Assembly: GCA_963930775.1 (NCBI GenBank)
Contig: OZ005701.1
Location: 2,232,001 to 2,296,000, forward strand
Reading direction: 5' to 3'
Origin: Cliona cf. orientalis
Lineage: Eukaryota > Porifera > Demospongiae > Clionaida > Clionaidae
Length of the DNA: 64,000 nucleotides
A program made the translations under genes and the position numbers. Position 1 is the stretch's first letter; each line of letters opens with the position of its first letter. This document shows, piece after piece, positions 12,301-22,436 of the stretch. The notes below the pieces were generated by a model that was given only the letters and a program-made list of their open reading frames with translations, was not told where the DNA came from and did not search any database.

Positions 12301-15074
12301 CTTTACGTATGATGTCAGAGTGGAGTGCGATGCTTCCCCAATCCCAAATTCTGTGGATATCCAGTGGCCCATGAATATGTGTAGAAAATGGTTTCTCTAT
12401 AAAGTCACACGTAAAGTGAAACAATCCAAAAGAGGCTCAAAATAGAACCCCCACCAAAAAAATATTCAGGAGATTGTCTACAGCCATATTCCAATCGTTT
12501 TACTATTATTTACATGTACCTGAGAATATCAAGTTCAATAATGTTTTCTGTCATTTGATTATTGAACACGCGATCAGGATCATCCCACAGAGTGGAAGTA
12601 GCGAAATAGATGTGCTGAAAACACTCAGTTAGGTAGTAGCTTAAAGATGGTAGCTGTGAAACAAAACAATACAATACTGGAATACCAAGACAAAGACTTA
12701 GTAATAGGAAGTCAGTTTTAACATGGGACTTTGGGCTTCAGCACTAGTGACAAAATACTAGGTGCAACTGAACATTAAATTTTTATGTGTATTATCTAAA
12801 GCACTTATAATAACTGCATGTATGCACTATATCTGCAGCTCACAGAGTTAGCTGGTATACAAAACACATGGTAACATCTAGGAGCTGATTAGTTGTTTAT
12901 AGACTAGCTACTAGCTATATAAGTCTAGCAGCCTGAGCTGCATGACATTATACCGTATAGCGGGAAATTTTCAAGGGAGAAAATCTTCACAAATTTCGCT
13001 ATTTTACAGCCACCCACGAAAGTTTTCTCCATGCACGAAAGTTTAGGCATGCCACACCCATTATGCGATCAGTTTAACATTCCGTGAAAGTTTTCTCCCT
13101 CAAAAGTTTCCCGCTAGCCTATACGGTATTATTATGTAGCAGTTGTGATAACACACCTTGCCACAGTATAGCTATACTACTATAGATGTACATTGTACTT
13201 ACGATATAGATGGTTTACTGAAGTTACTACTCTGTAATAATAATATATAATATAGCTAATGTGTGATGGCTTCCCAGCAAGTTAAATCATGAAGTGGCAT
13301 GAGACCTACTTATAGTAAATGACATGTATACCTGTTTTGAGGACAGTGACAGTGTTGTGGCAAGTTGTACTCCAAATTCATGAACTGTTGTCAGTAGTCG
13401 ATTTATGTCATCAACTGATGCCAAGTGTGCAGTAGCTGCAGGAGCCAAAGAGAATGTGTCAAATGTACTTGAAATTACAAAGGTCTTGATGCTCTCAGAA
13501 AAGTAAGCAAGCTGTCCACTGCTGTTTCTACAGGTCATGACACAATGAGCTGAAAAGCAACAAGGGTAGCCAAGCGTGATGTCCCTGCAGGCCTCGTGTT
13601 TCTCATAGATTTGTAAGAGCTGATTAGTGTCATTTTGCACTTGTTTGAGACTTAATGTTCCGAAAAAATTTTGAAGAATGCTCCCTTGGAAGTTTACAAA
13701 CCATGAAGAATCAATAATCAAAGATATGTCTGTTGAGTTTCCGAGTTGTTGTTGGATCCACTTGGCATGATTGAGAGCTCCCAATCCACCTACACCAGAA
13801 CCAACGATAACGAGGTGTCCATCATCAGTGAGATTATAGGAGTCCATTAACTGAGTGATGATGGTCTGACCAATAATTTTTCCTCGGAATGTGAACTGGA
13901 GCGTTTCATTTGACGGATCAAAGGGAAAACAACTCTCAAAATCAAAGCAGTCACATTCACTTCCATGTACATCTTCTCCAAGCCAAGCATCACTACTGCA
14001 GTAGGGAATAATGACATGGTTGTAGTCATGAAACAGAGGATTCTTGCTGGCATTGCGATCTAGAATATCTCTTCCCCTGACTACAAAGCTAGTGCTAGCA
14101 GAAGCAGAAAAGTTCTTATCTTCCTCAATGAAACAGTTTAGTGAGGTCATGAGAGGACTGACCACTTGTGATAATGGACGTCGTTTCCTATTTCGAATTG
14201 TAGTTTCCCACGCCTCTTGTAGATTGAAAGAGTTGAAATAAGGAGGTGAGCTCGAGCTTGAAAATTCCCTTTGAACCTTGAATAATGTTAATAATTATTA
14301 TTGATGTTACTTCTATGAACATACTCAGGCATACATACATCAGAGGAGGTAGGACAGGATGAAAAGATTCTGCACCTGAAATCTAAACGCTGTTTTGACA
14401 TAGCTGAATGAATTCAGCATTGTAGGGAACCTTGCATGTTTTGTTCACCCTCGATTGGAATATTAATATTGATAACTTTGACATTGTCTTACTCCTCTGG
14501 GCATAGGCTTATAGACTTAGTCTGCATAATAATAATATTATACGTAAATCAGCCACCATGCAATAATCATTAATTTTGATCAGCTTCAATTATCAGCTAG
14601 CTGCCTAGTCTATTGGAAAATTAATGTAAGCTTTCCCACTGCTTGTAATCTGTAGATGAGGTTAGTTGTAACATGCATTTCTCATATACTATGTATGAAG
14701 TCAGAACATTTTAGTATTACAAGGAAAAGGATAACGAAGCAGCACAGGTAAATAACCTACGATGGACAAAATGATCTTATATTTTGTAGTATAAGTATTG
14801 CTAATACCTCAACTGAAAAGAAACGTCTGTTGCAGGTATCACGTGAATAGCAAACTCCACCACTCTCAAAGAATATGATCCAATCACGGGAGTTTTGGTT
14901 TCGGCTTATAAAGAAGCCAGCTCTTGTGTAATCATTACACAAAGCTCTTGAGTCAGCTGCTTGCTGCCATCTCAGGTCTGGCTCCTGACTATCAACAAGT
15001 AAAGGTTCTGACAGCAGGAAAACTAGACAGGTAAGCAGAATTACGCACTTCCAGTGATGTGCTACAAAATTCAT
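3712..15074 (-). CDS. Notum/pectin-acetylesterase-like domain fused to an ABCG half transporter
   Basis: Fifteen exons on the minus strand: 14808-15074, 13332-14276, 12520-12653, 11119-11491, 10850-11050, 9232-9390, 7499-7702, 7275-7407, 7034-7179, 6849-6963, 6661-6787, 6398-6585, 5686-5933, 5043-5245, 3712-3922. Their 3654 nt close in frame at every junction (1217 residues plus stop), with GT-AG borders. Residues 1-~30 are a signal peptide; the start chosen is the ATG just before it. Residues ~35-480 match the Notum/PAE alpha/beta-hydrolase fold (FESGGVCYSRDTCNRR, IPYCSSDAW, DSSWFVN). A span lies at ~523-546. Then an ABCG nucleotide-binding domain has Walker A GASGCGKT (~670), Walker B IIFLDEPT (~797) and H-loop SIHQPR, followed by an ABC2 membrane domain. 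The nucleophile motif reads GSGVGG, with Gly ~250 where the family has Ser. The Asp (~362) and His (~418) appear kept. The signature loop reads IDGGV instead of V/LSGG. By homology it is a membrane transporter half, probably dimerising; its substrate is unknown. Confidence 0.85.
7788..7904. repeat. Near-perfect palindromic foldback in an ABCG-gene intron
   Basis: Outer arms of about 35 bases, starting AAGTAATTTTGTACCAAAAA, plus inner arms (GGCTGTCGATATG against its complement) form a hairpin nearly without a loop. It lies in the intron between exons 7499-7702 and 9232-9390. The near-identity of the arms suggests a recent foldback or MITE insertion. No coding content. Confidence 0.85.
8757..9149. 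mobile_element. hAT-type nonautonomous element
   Basis: The termini CAGGGGTGGGCAA and TTTGCCCACCCCTG are the classic hAT inverted repeat. Flanks read GGATAGG on both sides, a 7-8 bp target duplication. The ~393-bp interior holds poly-C and no transposase. It sits in an intron of the PAE-ABCG gene. A related right-end fragment (AGCCACAAGAAATCCTGGTG onward) is present at about 37151-37213. Confidence 0.85.
9960..10400. repeat. Degenerate minisatellite in an intron
   Basis: The phrase ACACTGGACTCCT recurs with drift at about 9970, 10107, 10148, 10193 and 10330. Between copies lie shared words such as TCAATTGA(G/A)TG and CAAGCAACAC. The spacing is irregular (roughly 45-60 bp, with gaps), so this looks like an old tandem array within the intron between exons 9232-9390 and 10850-11050. 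Confidence 0.55.
12951..13128. repeat. MITE family A, copy 2
   Basis: Left end TACCGTATAGCGGGAAATTT and right end CCCGCTAGCCTATACGGTA, the latter with a small insertion. The interior AAGTTTTCTCC blocks match copies 1 and 3. It lies in the intron between exons 12520-12653 and 13332-14276 of the PAE-ABCG gene. Confidence 0.85.
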
Positions 15075-15119
15075 CACAATAATCAGCGTATCTGAAATAG
15101 TATTAAGAATAGTCAATAA

Positions 15120-16980
15120 GCAAACAACTATGGCCCCTAAACACCTAGCATCTCTGAATCACCATGCATGCGCAGTAACAAGAGAATTGTCATTCCTACG
15201 CTTATTATACCTTGTCATGTTGATAATTAAAATATTGATACAGATAATTGACAATATGGTATGAGAATATGCACTTAGGTTGATTATGCATGACAATAAT
15301 ATGGTATGAGAATATGCACTTAGGTTGATTATGCATGAAGAATATGTAATTCCTCACACACCTAAATCAGCAACACAAGCAATAACTTAAAGGTGATAGT
15401 GACAATTACTTTTTTGCGGTGTGCATGCGTGTACAATTATGTGAGCAAATTTGAGATTACAGCACACTTGTCTAATTTACATAACGTCAAGGCTTTGAAA
15501 GCAGGTATGGCTATTCTTCAATCATTGGATTACATGCACAGTAAATTTTATACCTCACACCCGAGCCCACCATTTTTTAACATTGGGTTTCTTTATTAGT
15601 AGAATGGTCTGGGTGCCTATGAAATCTACGGCTCGTGGTGTCAAATCCGCCCACACATCATGTATTGTCACAATGTAATAGTTATACCCACGAGGGCTGC
15701 ATGGGCTACGCCCAAGGGCAAAGCAATAAATCCCATGCAGCCTGAGGGGGTGTGGTATCACTGGCCTACTATGGCAATACATCTGCATTAGTATGGTAAC
15801 CGACAACCATTTTTGTGTCATTATTCACAGCCACGGTAACTACATTACTCCCATAGCTACTGAGCAACCATTTGATGTCATAGAAACCGATTATGCCTTA
15901 TATGGAATGTGTACTCATCAGCTGAACATTTGAATATAGCTAGCTAGCTTCTTGAGTGTAGCAAGTATTAGTGAGTGCTAAGGACCGTAATGTTGTTTCT
16001 ACCACTCTTCTAAAGCAGATAAGTGAGAGGGAATCTAAACCTACGGCAAGCTTATTTTGTCTGGGATTGCCTGAATTCCGCAACTGTGTATATATCCAAT
16101 CGAGTACCCAATACTGATGCTGCTACTTCTAAAGGATTGAAAAATGATGCAAAGGGTGCCCCAGTAAAGCGACTTAAGCTTTCTTTATCTAAGGAGAAGC
16201 CTCGTTTTGGTACTCCTCTTTTACCCTTTGAAATTTCGGCCATCATTTCTACTCCTGTACCCGAAGAAATGATGACCGAAATTTCAAAGGGGATAAGGTG
16301 CATCAACACGGAACAGCTAGCTAGCTAGAGTACTACTTGGGCTACAGGAGTATTTAAGCAATGGATTGAGCAGCGCAAACATTATTGAGGCCAGGAATCA
16401 AGATGGTAAGCTGTGGCATATCCCCCTTAGTAACTTTCCTACACGGAAATCCTGAGGTACATGAGAAATCTTCATGGTGACACACCAGTTTTTCTCTCGA
16501 AGAAAGACTGGCACTTTCGAGAGCTCAGGGGCACAATGGAGTGAACCTTGTACATCAGTAGGATTTTCGTCAAGAGGGAGAGGGCAAATGCGACAATTGC
16601 AGAGGTTAGGGGGGGCAAAGACCTTCGCGAAGCGCAGGAGTGCGTGATTGATACTAGCCATAATAATTATGTTTCTATACAGTAATTTTATATTGGTGCA
16701 TGTGACACATTAATTTAGTGACATTTGATCTCCAACCTCCTCTGGCGCGTAGTGCGAAGTTATATAGCTATGGGTTAAAAATAAGCAAGACTGCCGGCTT
16801 GGGCACTACATGTATTTTCATAGTTATGTATGGCTACTCTCGGGGGGGGGGGGGGGGGGGGGGGGCCAAGTGCCCCCCCCGCCAATGAAATCCTGTATAT
16901 GCTGTTATTGTCACGTTCTGAGAATTGCTACAATGCTTCCTCTGGCGCATCATATTCTGAGAGTTGTACGGTGCCTCCTC
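15120..16980. other. Gene-poor interval with small hairpins
   Basis: No convincing exon. It contains a hairpin around 15690-15750 (GAGGGCTGCATGGG against CCCATGCAGCCTGAGG) and a long poly-G run at about 16842-16865. A 101-codon plus-strand ORF at 16023-16328 contains an inverted repeat at 16221-16291 (CCTTTGAAATTTCGGCCATC against its complement). That ORF reads like a fragment of a transposon-borne gene, but no family is recognised. Confidence 0.5.
15245..15340. repeat. Two-copy tandem duplication (~45 bp)
   Basis: The block ATATGGTATGAGAATATGCA with the following CTTAGGTTGATTATGCATGA occurs twice in direct succession, almost without change. It lies just upstream of the PAE-ABCG start (15074), so it could be in the promoter region, but no function can be claimed. 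Confidence 0.85.
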
Positions 16981-16983
16981 TGG

Positions 16984-17860
16984 GAGGTATGTTCCTAATC
17001 CAAAAATGGATGAAAATGGTCAATACAAAATCTTCCATAATATTTTGGACTTAATTAAAAAATCATCCATATGTCTCTAATGTCATCTATGACTTGGAAT
17101 TAAGCTGTGGTGAAATGTAACCCCTGCATTGCAGAAATTGTATAAATAAAAATAGTTTGGAGACCGATTGATGTTGAGAGACCAAATTCTGATGCCCAGC
17201 CTTTAAGCGGTGTTAGTCATAAACTGTCAGTGGAAGAGCTCATGAAGTTTGATGACATAGAGTTTGAAATGCGTGATGATGATGGTTCTTCTGGGTTGTT
17301 ACTGAAGAAAGACGGTCTTGTTACCTGGACTCCAATTGCCAGCAGGACTAGGTCTAGGTCTAGAGTCTCTTCTAAAGATTTATTATATAAAATTTAATTA
17401 CTATACTGCTGCACCTTTTGTGGTGTGTTTTTCAAATCAATAATAATAATAATCATCATCACCCGTATGGTGGCCAACCAATATTCCATTATAGAGTGTC
17501 ACATCAGCTCCCGCTGAGTTTGAAGGTAACCATATTTACATTTCCACTTTTGGATGATGTTTATCTAGCATAAAAATCATCCATAAGTTGATGATAAGAA
17601 TCATCCATTATTGGATGAATCTTGTTCCATATTATACTAGAAATATCCATAAACTGATGATAAGAATCATCCACTTTTGGATGATGTTTATTTAGCATAA
17701 AATCATCCATAAATTATTATTGGATGTTCAAAAACATCCATAATGGGATGATTATAGATGATATTAGTCTCTCTATAGAGACAAATGGACAATAATCATC
17801 CTTATATGAATGATTTTGTACTGACCATTTTCATCCATTTTTGGATTTTGATTATACCTA
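16984..17860. mobile_element. Inverted-repeat element carrying an ORF fragment and ATCATCCA mini-repeats
   Basis: The ends match over about 45 bp with a few differences: left AATCCAAAAATGGATGAAAA, right the complement at about 17832-17851. The insertion is flanked by CCTCTGG on both sides (16977-16983 and 17861-17867) within another repeat, giving a 7-9 bp target duplication as in hAT or MULE elements. The right half (17530-17760) is an array of inverted TGGATGAT and ATCATCCA words. The left half carries the ORF at 17161-17396. No transposase inside. Confidence 0.7.
17161..17396 (+). pseudogene. Exon-like ORF inside an inverted-repeat element, unidentified
   Basis: An open frame of 77 codons without an ATG at its start, rich in acidic and polar residues. 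Internal words are SVEELMKFDDIEFEMRDDDG and LVTWTPIASRTRSRSR; the frame ends in TAA. Codon composition looks coding, unlike the surrounding AT-rich repeats. It could be a captured host exon or a remnant of the element's own gene. I do not recognise the family. Confidence 0.35.
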
Positions 17861-18225
17861 CCTCTGGTGCATAGTGCAAAGTTAGCTATATAATATAGCT
17901 ATGGGTTAAAAATGAGCAAAACTGCCAATGAAACCCTGTACATGCTGTATTTGCATTGTTATTGTCATGTTCTGAGAGTTGTACGGTGCTTCCTCTGGCG
18001 CGTCATGATCGATCATGTTCTGAGAGTTGTACAGTGCCTCCTCTGGCACGTAGTGTGAAGTTATATTATAGGTATGGGTTAATAATGAGCAAAACTGCCG
18101 GTTTGGACACTTTCACCATTCAAACTTTAATTTTACTTATTTTCATAGTTATGCATGGCTGCATGCTCTCAAGGGGGAGGGGGGGGCGAGTGCCCTCCCC
18201 CCGCAATGAAACCCTGTACATGCTG

Positions 18226-18901
18226 TACAGTGTAGTCCACTTAAATCGAATCTCGAAATCCATGAGAAATAATTTATATAATGTGTACTTTTGTATGCTA
18301 AACCTGGCTACATGTAATTTTTCTAATTAAGCGAAAAGATCAATTCAAATTTATGTATTAGCTCTACGTAGGGAATCTGAAAGAATTTTAATTAGATGAA
18401 AATTTATCTTGAATTAAGGGGGCTTGTCCAAAGTCCTTGTGGAAAAATTAACGTCATTATGACGTTAGGGGGGGAGGGGGTCTTGGCCCATGACGTTTTA
18501 CAACTGCACTGTCAGCAGAATTGAGCTTTAGTTATGATTATGCATTCTTGTGGTTGAATAAGCCTAGACACACCTCCAGCAGTGTCAAAATTTGTATTTT
18601 AGTGACAGCTGTATCAAGCACTATGTAGCTAAAAGTGTACCCGTAGCTACAGGCAAGCAAGAAACTGTCAAAGAAGCACAGGTATGCAATGAATCCATGA
18701 AGACATAGCTAGCACTGTAGAATATAAGTGAATACCGAATATGTAGGCTAAATGGAGCAGAATCAGAGTTTCAGTGTTGAATCTATGCTGAAATGCTGTG
18801 ACGTTAAGAGAGGGGGGGAGGGGGGTAAAAAGTTAACGTCATAATGACGTTAATTTTTCCACAAGGACTTTGGACAAGCCCCCTAAGTGGACTACACTGT
18901 A
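18226..18901. mobile_element. Outer MITE (TACAGTGTAGTCCAC termini) with nested insertion
   Basis: The left end TACAGTGTAGTCCACTTAA is mirrored by GTGGACTACACTGTA at 18887-18901. The element at 18418-18883 is inserted inside it. Without the insert it would be about 210 bp. TA lies at both outer ends. Confidence 0.7.
18418..18883. mobile_element. PIF/Harbinger-like MITE, GGGGGCTTGTCC termini
   Basis: About 50 bp of nearly perfect inverted repeat: left GGGGGCTTGTCCAAAGTCCT, right the complement at 18837-18883, including the palindrome TAACGTCATTATGACGTTA. It is flanked by TAA on both sides (18415-18417 and 18884-18886), the TWA target duplication of PIF/Harbinger elements. No coding content. 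A decayed relative is at 1735-2145. Confidence 0.8.
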
Positions 18902-18904
18902 TTT

Positions 18905-19770
18905 GCATTGTTATTGTCATGTTCTGAGAGTTGTACGGTGCTTCATGGGCAATATTCATGTTGCCCTCACCGCATCCTGGGTAATACAAAATTAATAATA
19001 TTATTAATAATTACCAATTTGCAGCACAGTGCACACGCTTATGATATTATAGTTGAGTCAGCCATAGCCTATTGAAAGCAGCTACCTAGGAGCATGACGT
19101 CCATGGCAAGTCTCGCTCCTCAAGTTAATTTGAGATAATAATATTACGTTTGGAGGATCTCTATACTGACAAGTCATGACAACAGCATGCCAGCTCACAC
19201 ATGCTAACAAGTGCACTTCCTTGCCAATGTTGGCTATATCACATGTCTTTAGGCTTTGAAGTTTTAATTTCTATAGCAATGATGTCACCACAAGAATTTC
19301 ATTACATCCACCACAAATTCATGACCTGTATCAACTTACATAATATTAAGGGCTGATTAGCTTTACAAATGTTTGTCTTCAAGAGGCTCAAGACTATGCA
19401 GGTCTTTACTTCTAAGTCCTAATTTCAAACAGAACCCCAGTAGATCTCTCTCACAAATATTATTAGGTGCTACAAGTGTCATACACTTATTGAATAATGA
19501 TCCCTTATGCGGGGATGGTCCATTGGGGCACATAATTAATTAAACTTCTCGTGTAATGGTGATCATCGTGATGTCAAGTTGTACTTGATGTTAGTTATCA
19601 CCATCTATTGAATATAGTACATGTAGCTATCCTGGGGTGTGAGGCTGCACACGTTTGTGATTCACTTGAATTCAGATAAAATGAGTTATAGAGTACTTAG
19701 ATCATGGATGTAACAAATAGAGTGATCTAATTAGTCAGGAAGATGTAAATTCACTGAACTCATAGACACC
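18905..19770. other. Intergenic interval with nothing recognisable
   Basis: AT-rich sequence starting with a partial copy of the GAGAGTTGTACGGTGC repeat (about 18926). Beyond that I see no ORF with family similarity, no inverted-repeat pair and no RNA gene. Confidence 0.5.
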
Positions 19771-19780
19771 TGTAAATTCT

Positions 19781-20171
19781 TAGTCTCGTCCCCAGACCCC
19801 ACCCCCAAAAGGAGGAAAAGGGTCTGGTGAACTTGGGCCGAACCCTCGGTTCTCGTTCTACGACGCATGCGCATATGTGCCGACAAGGCCATGCAAAGCT
19901 TGGTTCTGATTGGTCGCTATGGCTGCATTTGTATGTGATCACATGCCCGCAACCGGCAGTAAATCAAACCTTGAATCTGATTGGTCGGCGAAATTGAATA
20001 GCTATATAGACGGTATAGCGATGTTGCATTCCTGTGGTAAGCTTGTCATATGACTGAGCCAAAGCTACGATCTCATTGGCGCATGGAAATTCCTCAGCGC
20101 AGGCCCAAGGATTCTGCCCAAGTTCACCAGACCCTTTTCCTCCTCGAGGGTGGGGTCTGGGGACGAGACTA
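19781..20171. mobile_element. MITE with TAGTCTCGTCCCCAGACC termini and perfect 9-bp duplication
   Basis: Left end TAGTCTCGTCCCCAGACCCC and right end its complement, about 55 bp of inverted repeat. Flanks are GTAAATTCT at 19772-19780 and again at 20172-20180, a perfect 9-bp target duplication. Nine bases fits MULE elements better than hAT (8), and a MULE-type transposase relic lies 0.9 kb away, but a donor-recipient link is only inference. The insertion looks recent. Confidence 0.9.
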
Positions 20172-20419
20172 GTAAATTCTGCCCTTGGGACATAATCATT
20201 AATTCTTATGCAGACACTCTTTATATTAGTCATTGAGTATCTAGAAGACCTTTCGCTGCTCTCGGGATTATACATAGAGCCTGTTTGGTTTTCTAGACAG
20301 ACACCTCCGAAACGGTCACGGTCTATGGTCTATAATATAAATATATACCTGGATTTGGAGTTCTCTCAGGACCATGGATTTATCAGTTCTGAGATCTGGA
20401 TATCCAGACTCATGCTCAT

Positions 20420-20914
20420 TTAATATGATATTCCCAAAAAACTAATCACTATACCAGCCATGATGTTAGTCTCGATATCTACAGGTTCTGCCTCAGTAGC
20501 TGTTACATTTAAATAGCTACTAGTCATCATGGCTTTTGAATAGTCTGTCCTGAGTCGTTCGTTAACTGGCAGAATGCGATCAACATCAACACAGTAATAA
20601 ATACTGATATATAGCACTATACCTCTATACCGTATACAATGATGGTGCCAGACAAAAGGAAGCTCTCCCGATGCGTTCAGTGAACCGTCTTTAACTTGCC
20701 GAAGGTGTAAAATTTTTTTACATGCACCCTTTGCGCGCGAGGCAGCCCCTCCTACGCAAAGAGAGGGGATATGGCTCACGAGACAACGTACGTGGACCGG
20801 GCGCCGCCCCACCTGCTCAAATTGGGTGGGTGCCAGAATATCTAACCTCAAAATGTCTAATAAAAGCTGAAAGTTCCCAGAATGTCTAATCCTCTGATCA
20901 ATTAGCGGGTACAC
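20420..20914 (-). other. 164-codon minus-strand ORF, unidentified
   Basis: Open frame whose C-terminal part (about 60 residues) ends with a hydrophobic stretch IMAGIVISFLGISY after an acidic TEAEPVDIETN segment. That could be an exon of a membrane protein reading toward the left. The N-terminal half overlaps low-complexity and GC-rich sequence and looks non-coding. No family recognised; it may be chance. Confidence 0.2.
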
Positions 20915-21066
20915 ACTGAGAGCTTACCTATATTGACAGGGGTTGTATGTAAGTAGCACACTTCACAACACTGATCACTGATTAGTGGGTACACATTGAT
21001 AGTAGCTACCTGTTGACAGGGGTTTTGTAGTCATGCATATGTATATAAGCAGCACACTTCACAACT
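20886..21066. repeat. Direct duplication upstream of the MULE transposase
   Basis: The blocks 20889-20967 and 20980-21066 share ATTAG(C/T)GGGTACACA, then TTGACAGGGGTT, then AGCACACTTCACAAC in the same order. This is an ~90-bp tandem duplication with small indels, ending 15 bases before the transposase ATG. It may be the element's terminal or promoter region. Confidence 0.7.
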
Positions 21067-21080
21067 TGCTTACAACCACG

Positions 21081-22436
21081 ATGGAGTTCATCACCAACCA
21101 GAAGGGTAACAAGTCACTGCTATGGAATGGTAGCAGATTCACTGTCAACCGCAAGATGGACAATGGAACTATCTACTGGAGATGTTGCAAGAGAAGCTGC
21201 ACAGCAAGAGTCACCACACAAGGTTCCGAGCCAAATGAACGGGCATAATCATCCGGTAGATCCCACTGAGACGAGAGTGGAGGAAATCAAGGGCAACCTG
21301 AGAAAGAGAGCGAGAGAAGAACTCACTCCAGTTCCTCGCATCTATAATGAAGCCCTTACTGAACTCTCAATTCAAGAAGATCGTGACGGTGTGGCTGCAC
21401 AGCTACCTATGTTCAGCTCACTCAAGTCATCTCTCTACCGCAGCAGAAGAAAGCGATTTCCACCACTCCCTAAGACCAGAGAGGAGATAGAGATTGATGA
21501 TGAATTCACCTATTCTCTTAATGGTGACCGGCTCCTTCGTCGTATTGAAGGTGCTGGCGATAAGATCATGCTCTTTACCACTGACGACAACCTGCGTCAC
21601 CTGAGCACACTCGATACCATCTATGTTGATGGCACATTTCAGGTATGCCCTTCCCTATTTACACAGTTATTCACCATTAATGGTTTTCTGCATGGGCAGC
21701 AGTTTCCATTGGTGTATGCTCTTTTGCCATCTAAGTCACGCAATGACTACAACAGATTCTTCACTCTACTAAGAGAGGAGATGCAGACTTTAGGTCTGCG
21801 GCTTGAGCCTGAGCATGTGATGGCTGATTTCAAGATTAGCTTAGTGCAATCTATAGAGCTTCAGTGTCCTCAAGCATCAATCAAGGGCTGCTACTTCCAT
21901 TTTTCTCAGTGTTTATGGAAAAGGTCCAAGCACTAGGGCTAGCAATTGCCTACAAGAATGACCCTAATATTAGGGATTTCATTCAGAAAAGCGCAGCTCT
22001 AGCATTCATTCCACTTGCGTTCGTAAGAGTTGCTTGGAGTGGAGCTAAAGCTGGCGCTCCTCAACAGCAGGAGATTGGTGACTACATCAGCTATTTTGAG
22101 TCCACCTGGCTTGATGGAAACTTTCCACCCCGGACATGGAACTATTATGCATTTGATGGACCACGCACAAACAACCACCTCGAGGGTTGGCATAACTGGA
22201 TCAAGCTGATCTCCATCAGAGCTCATCCCCATCTTTGGGAATTCATTGAGCTAGTACAGAAGGAGCAGGCTTCCACTGAGGTTGCCATTGAGCAAGTTGC
22301 TGCTGGCAGAAGGAGAAGAGCAAAGAGAAGGAAGGTGGTACAGCATGAGGAGCAAATCAATTGGGGGGTGTGGTGCAAGAGATCTCACATATTCGGTACT
22401 ATACCTCTCATTTTTTTCTCTCACTCTCTCTCATGA
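21081..22436 (+). pseudogene. FLYWCH-MULE transposase, two frameshifts
   Basis: The first frame (ATG at 21081) encodes a FLYWCH-type zinc finger: SLLWNGSRFTVNRK, IYWRCCKRSCTARV, then NGHNHP after a frame change near 21230-21237. The second frame (to 21936) carries the MULE transposase core, with the first catalytic Asp in IYVDGTFQVCP, then TINGF and HVMADF. Reading continues in another frame after a shift near 21915 in a GGAAAAGG run, through RTNNHLEGWHNW to a basic RRRRAKRRK tail. Two shifts in ~1.35 kb make it inactive unless they are assembly errors. Autonomous DNA transposon relic; its terminal repeats were not found. Confidence 0.8.

Larger units (their letters stand above)
16735..18215. 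repeat. Cluster of dispersed 'GAGAGTTGTACGGTGCCTCC' repeats
   Basis: A unit containing TTCTGAGAGTTGTACGGTGC, CTCCTCTGGCGCGTAGTG and GCTATGGGTTAAAAATAAGC occurs at about 16737-16870, 16913-16983, 17861-17990 and 18015-18190. Copies end in a G-rich then C-rich stretch. One copy is interrupted by the element at 16984-17860. A further partial copy lies at about 18918. Confidence 0.7.

Noticed and set aside
16810..17054. Two overlapping Gly-rich ORFs
   Set aside because: Both cross the poly-G tract within the dispersed repeat cluster.
20420..20914. Minus-strand ORF as a full membrane-protein gene
   Set aside because: Only the C-terminal part looks coding and no partner exon was found; kept as a low-confidence entry only.
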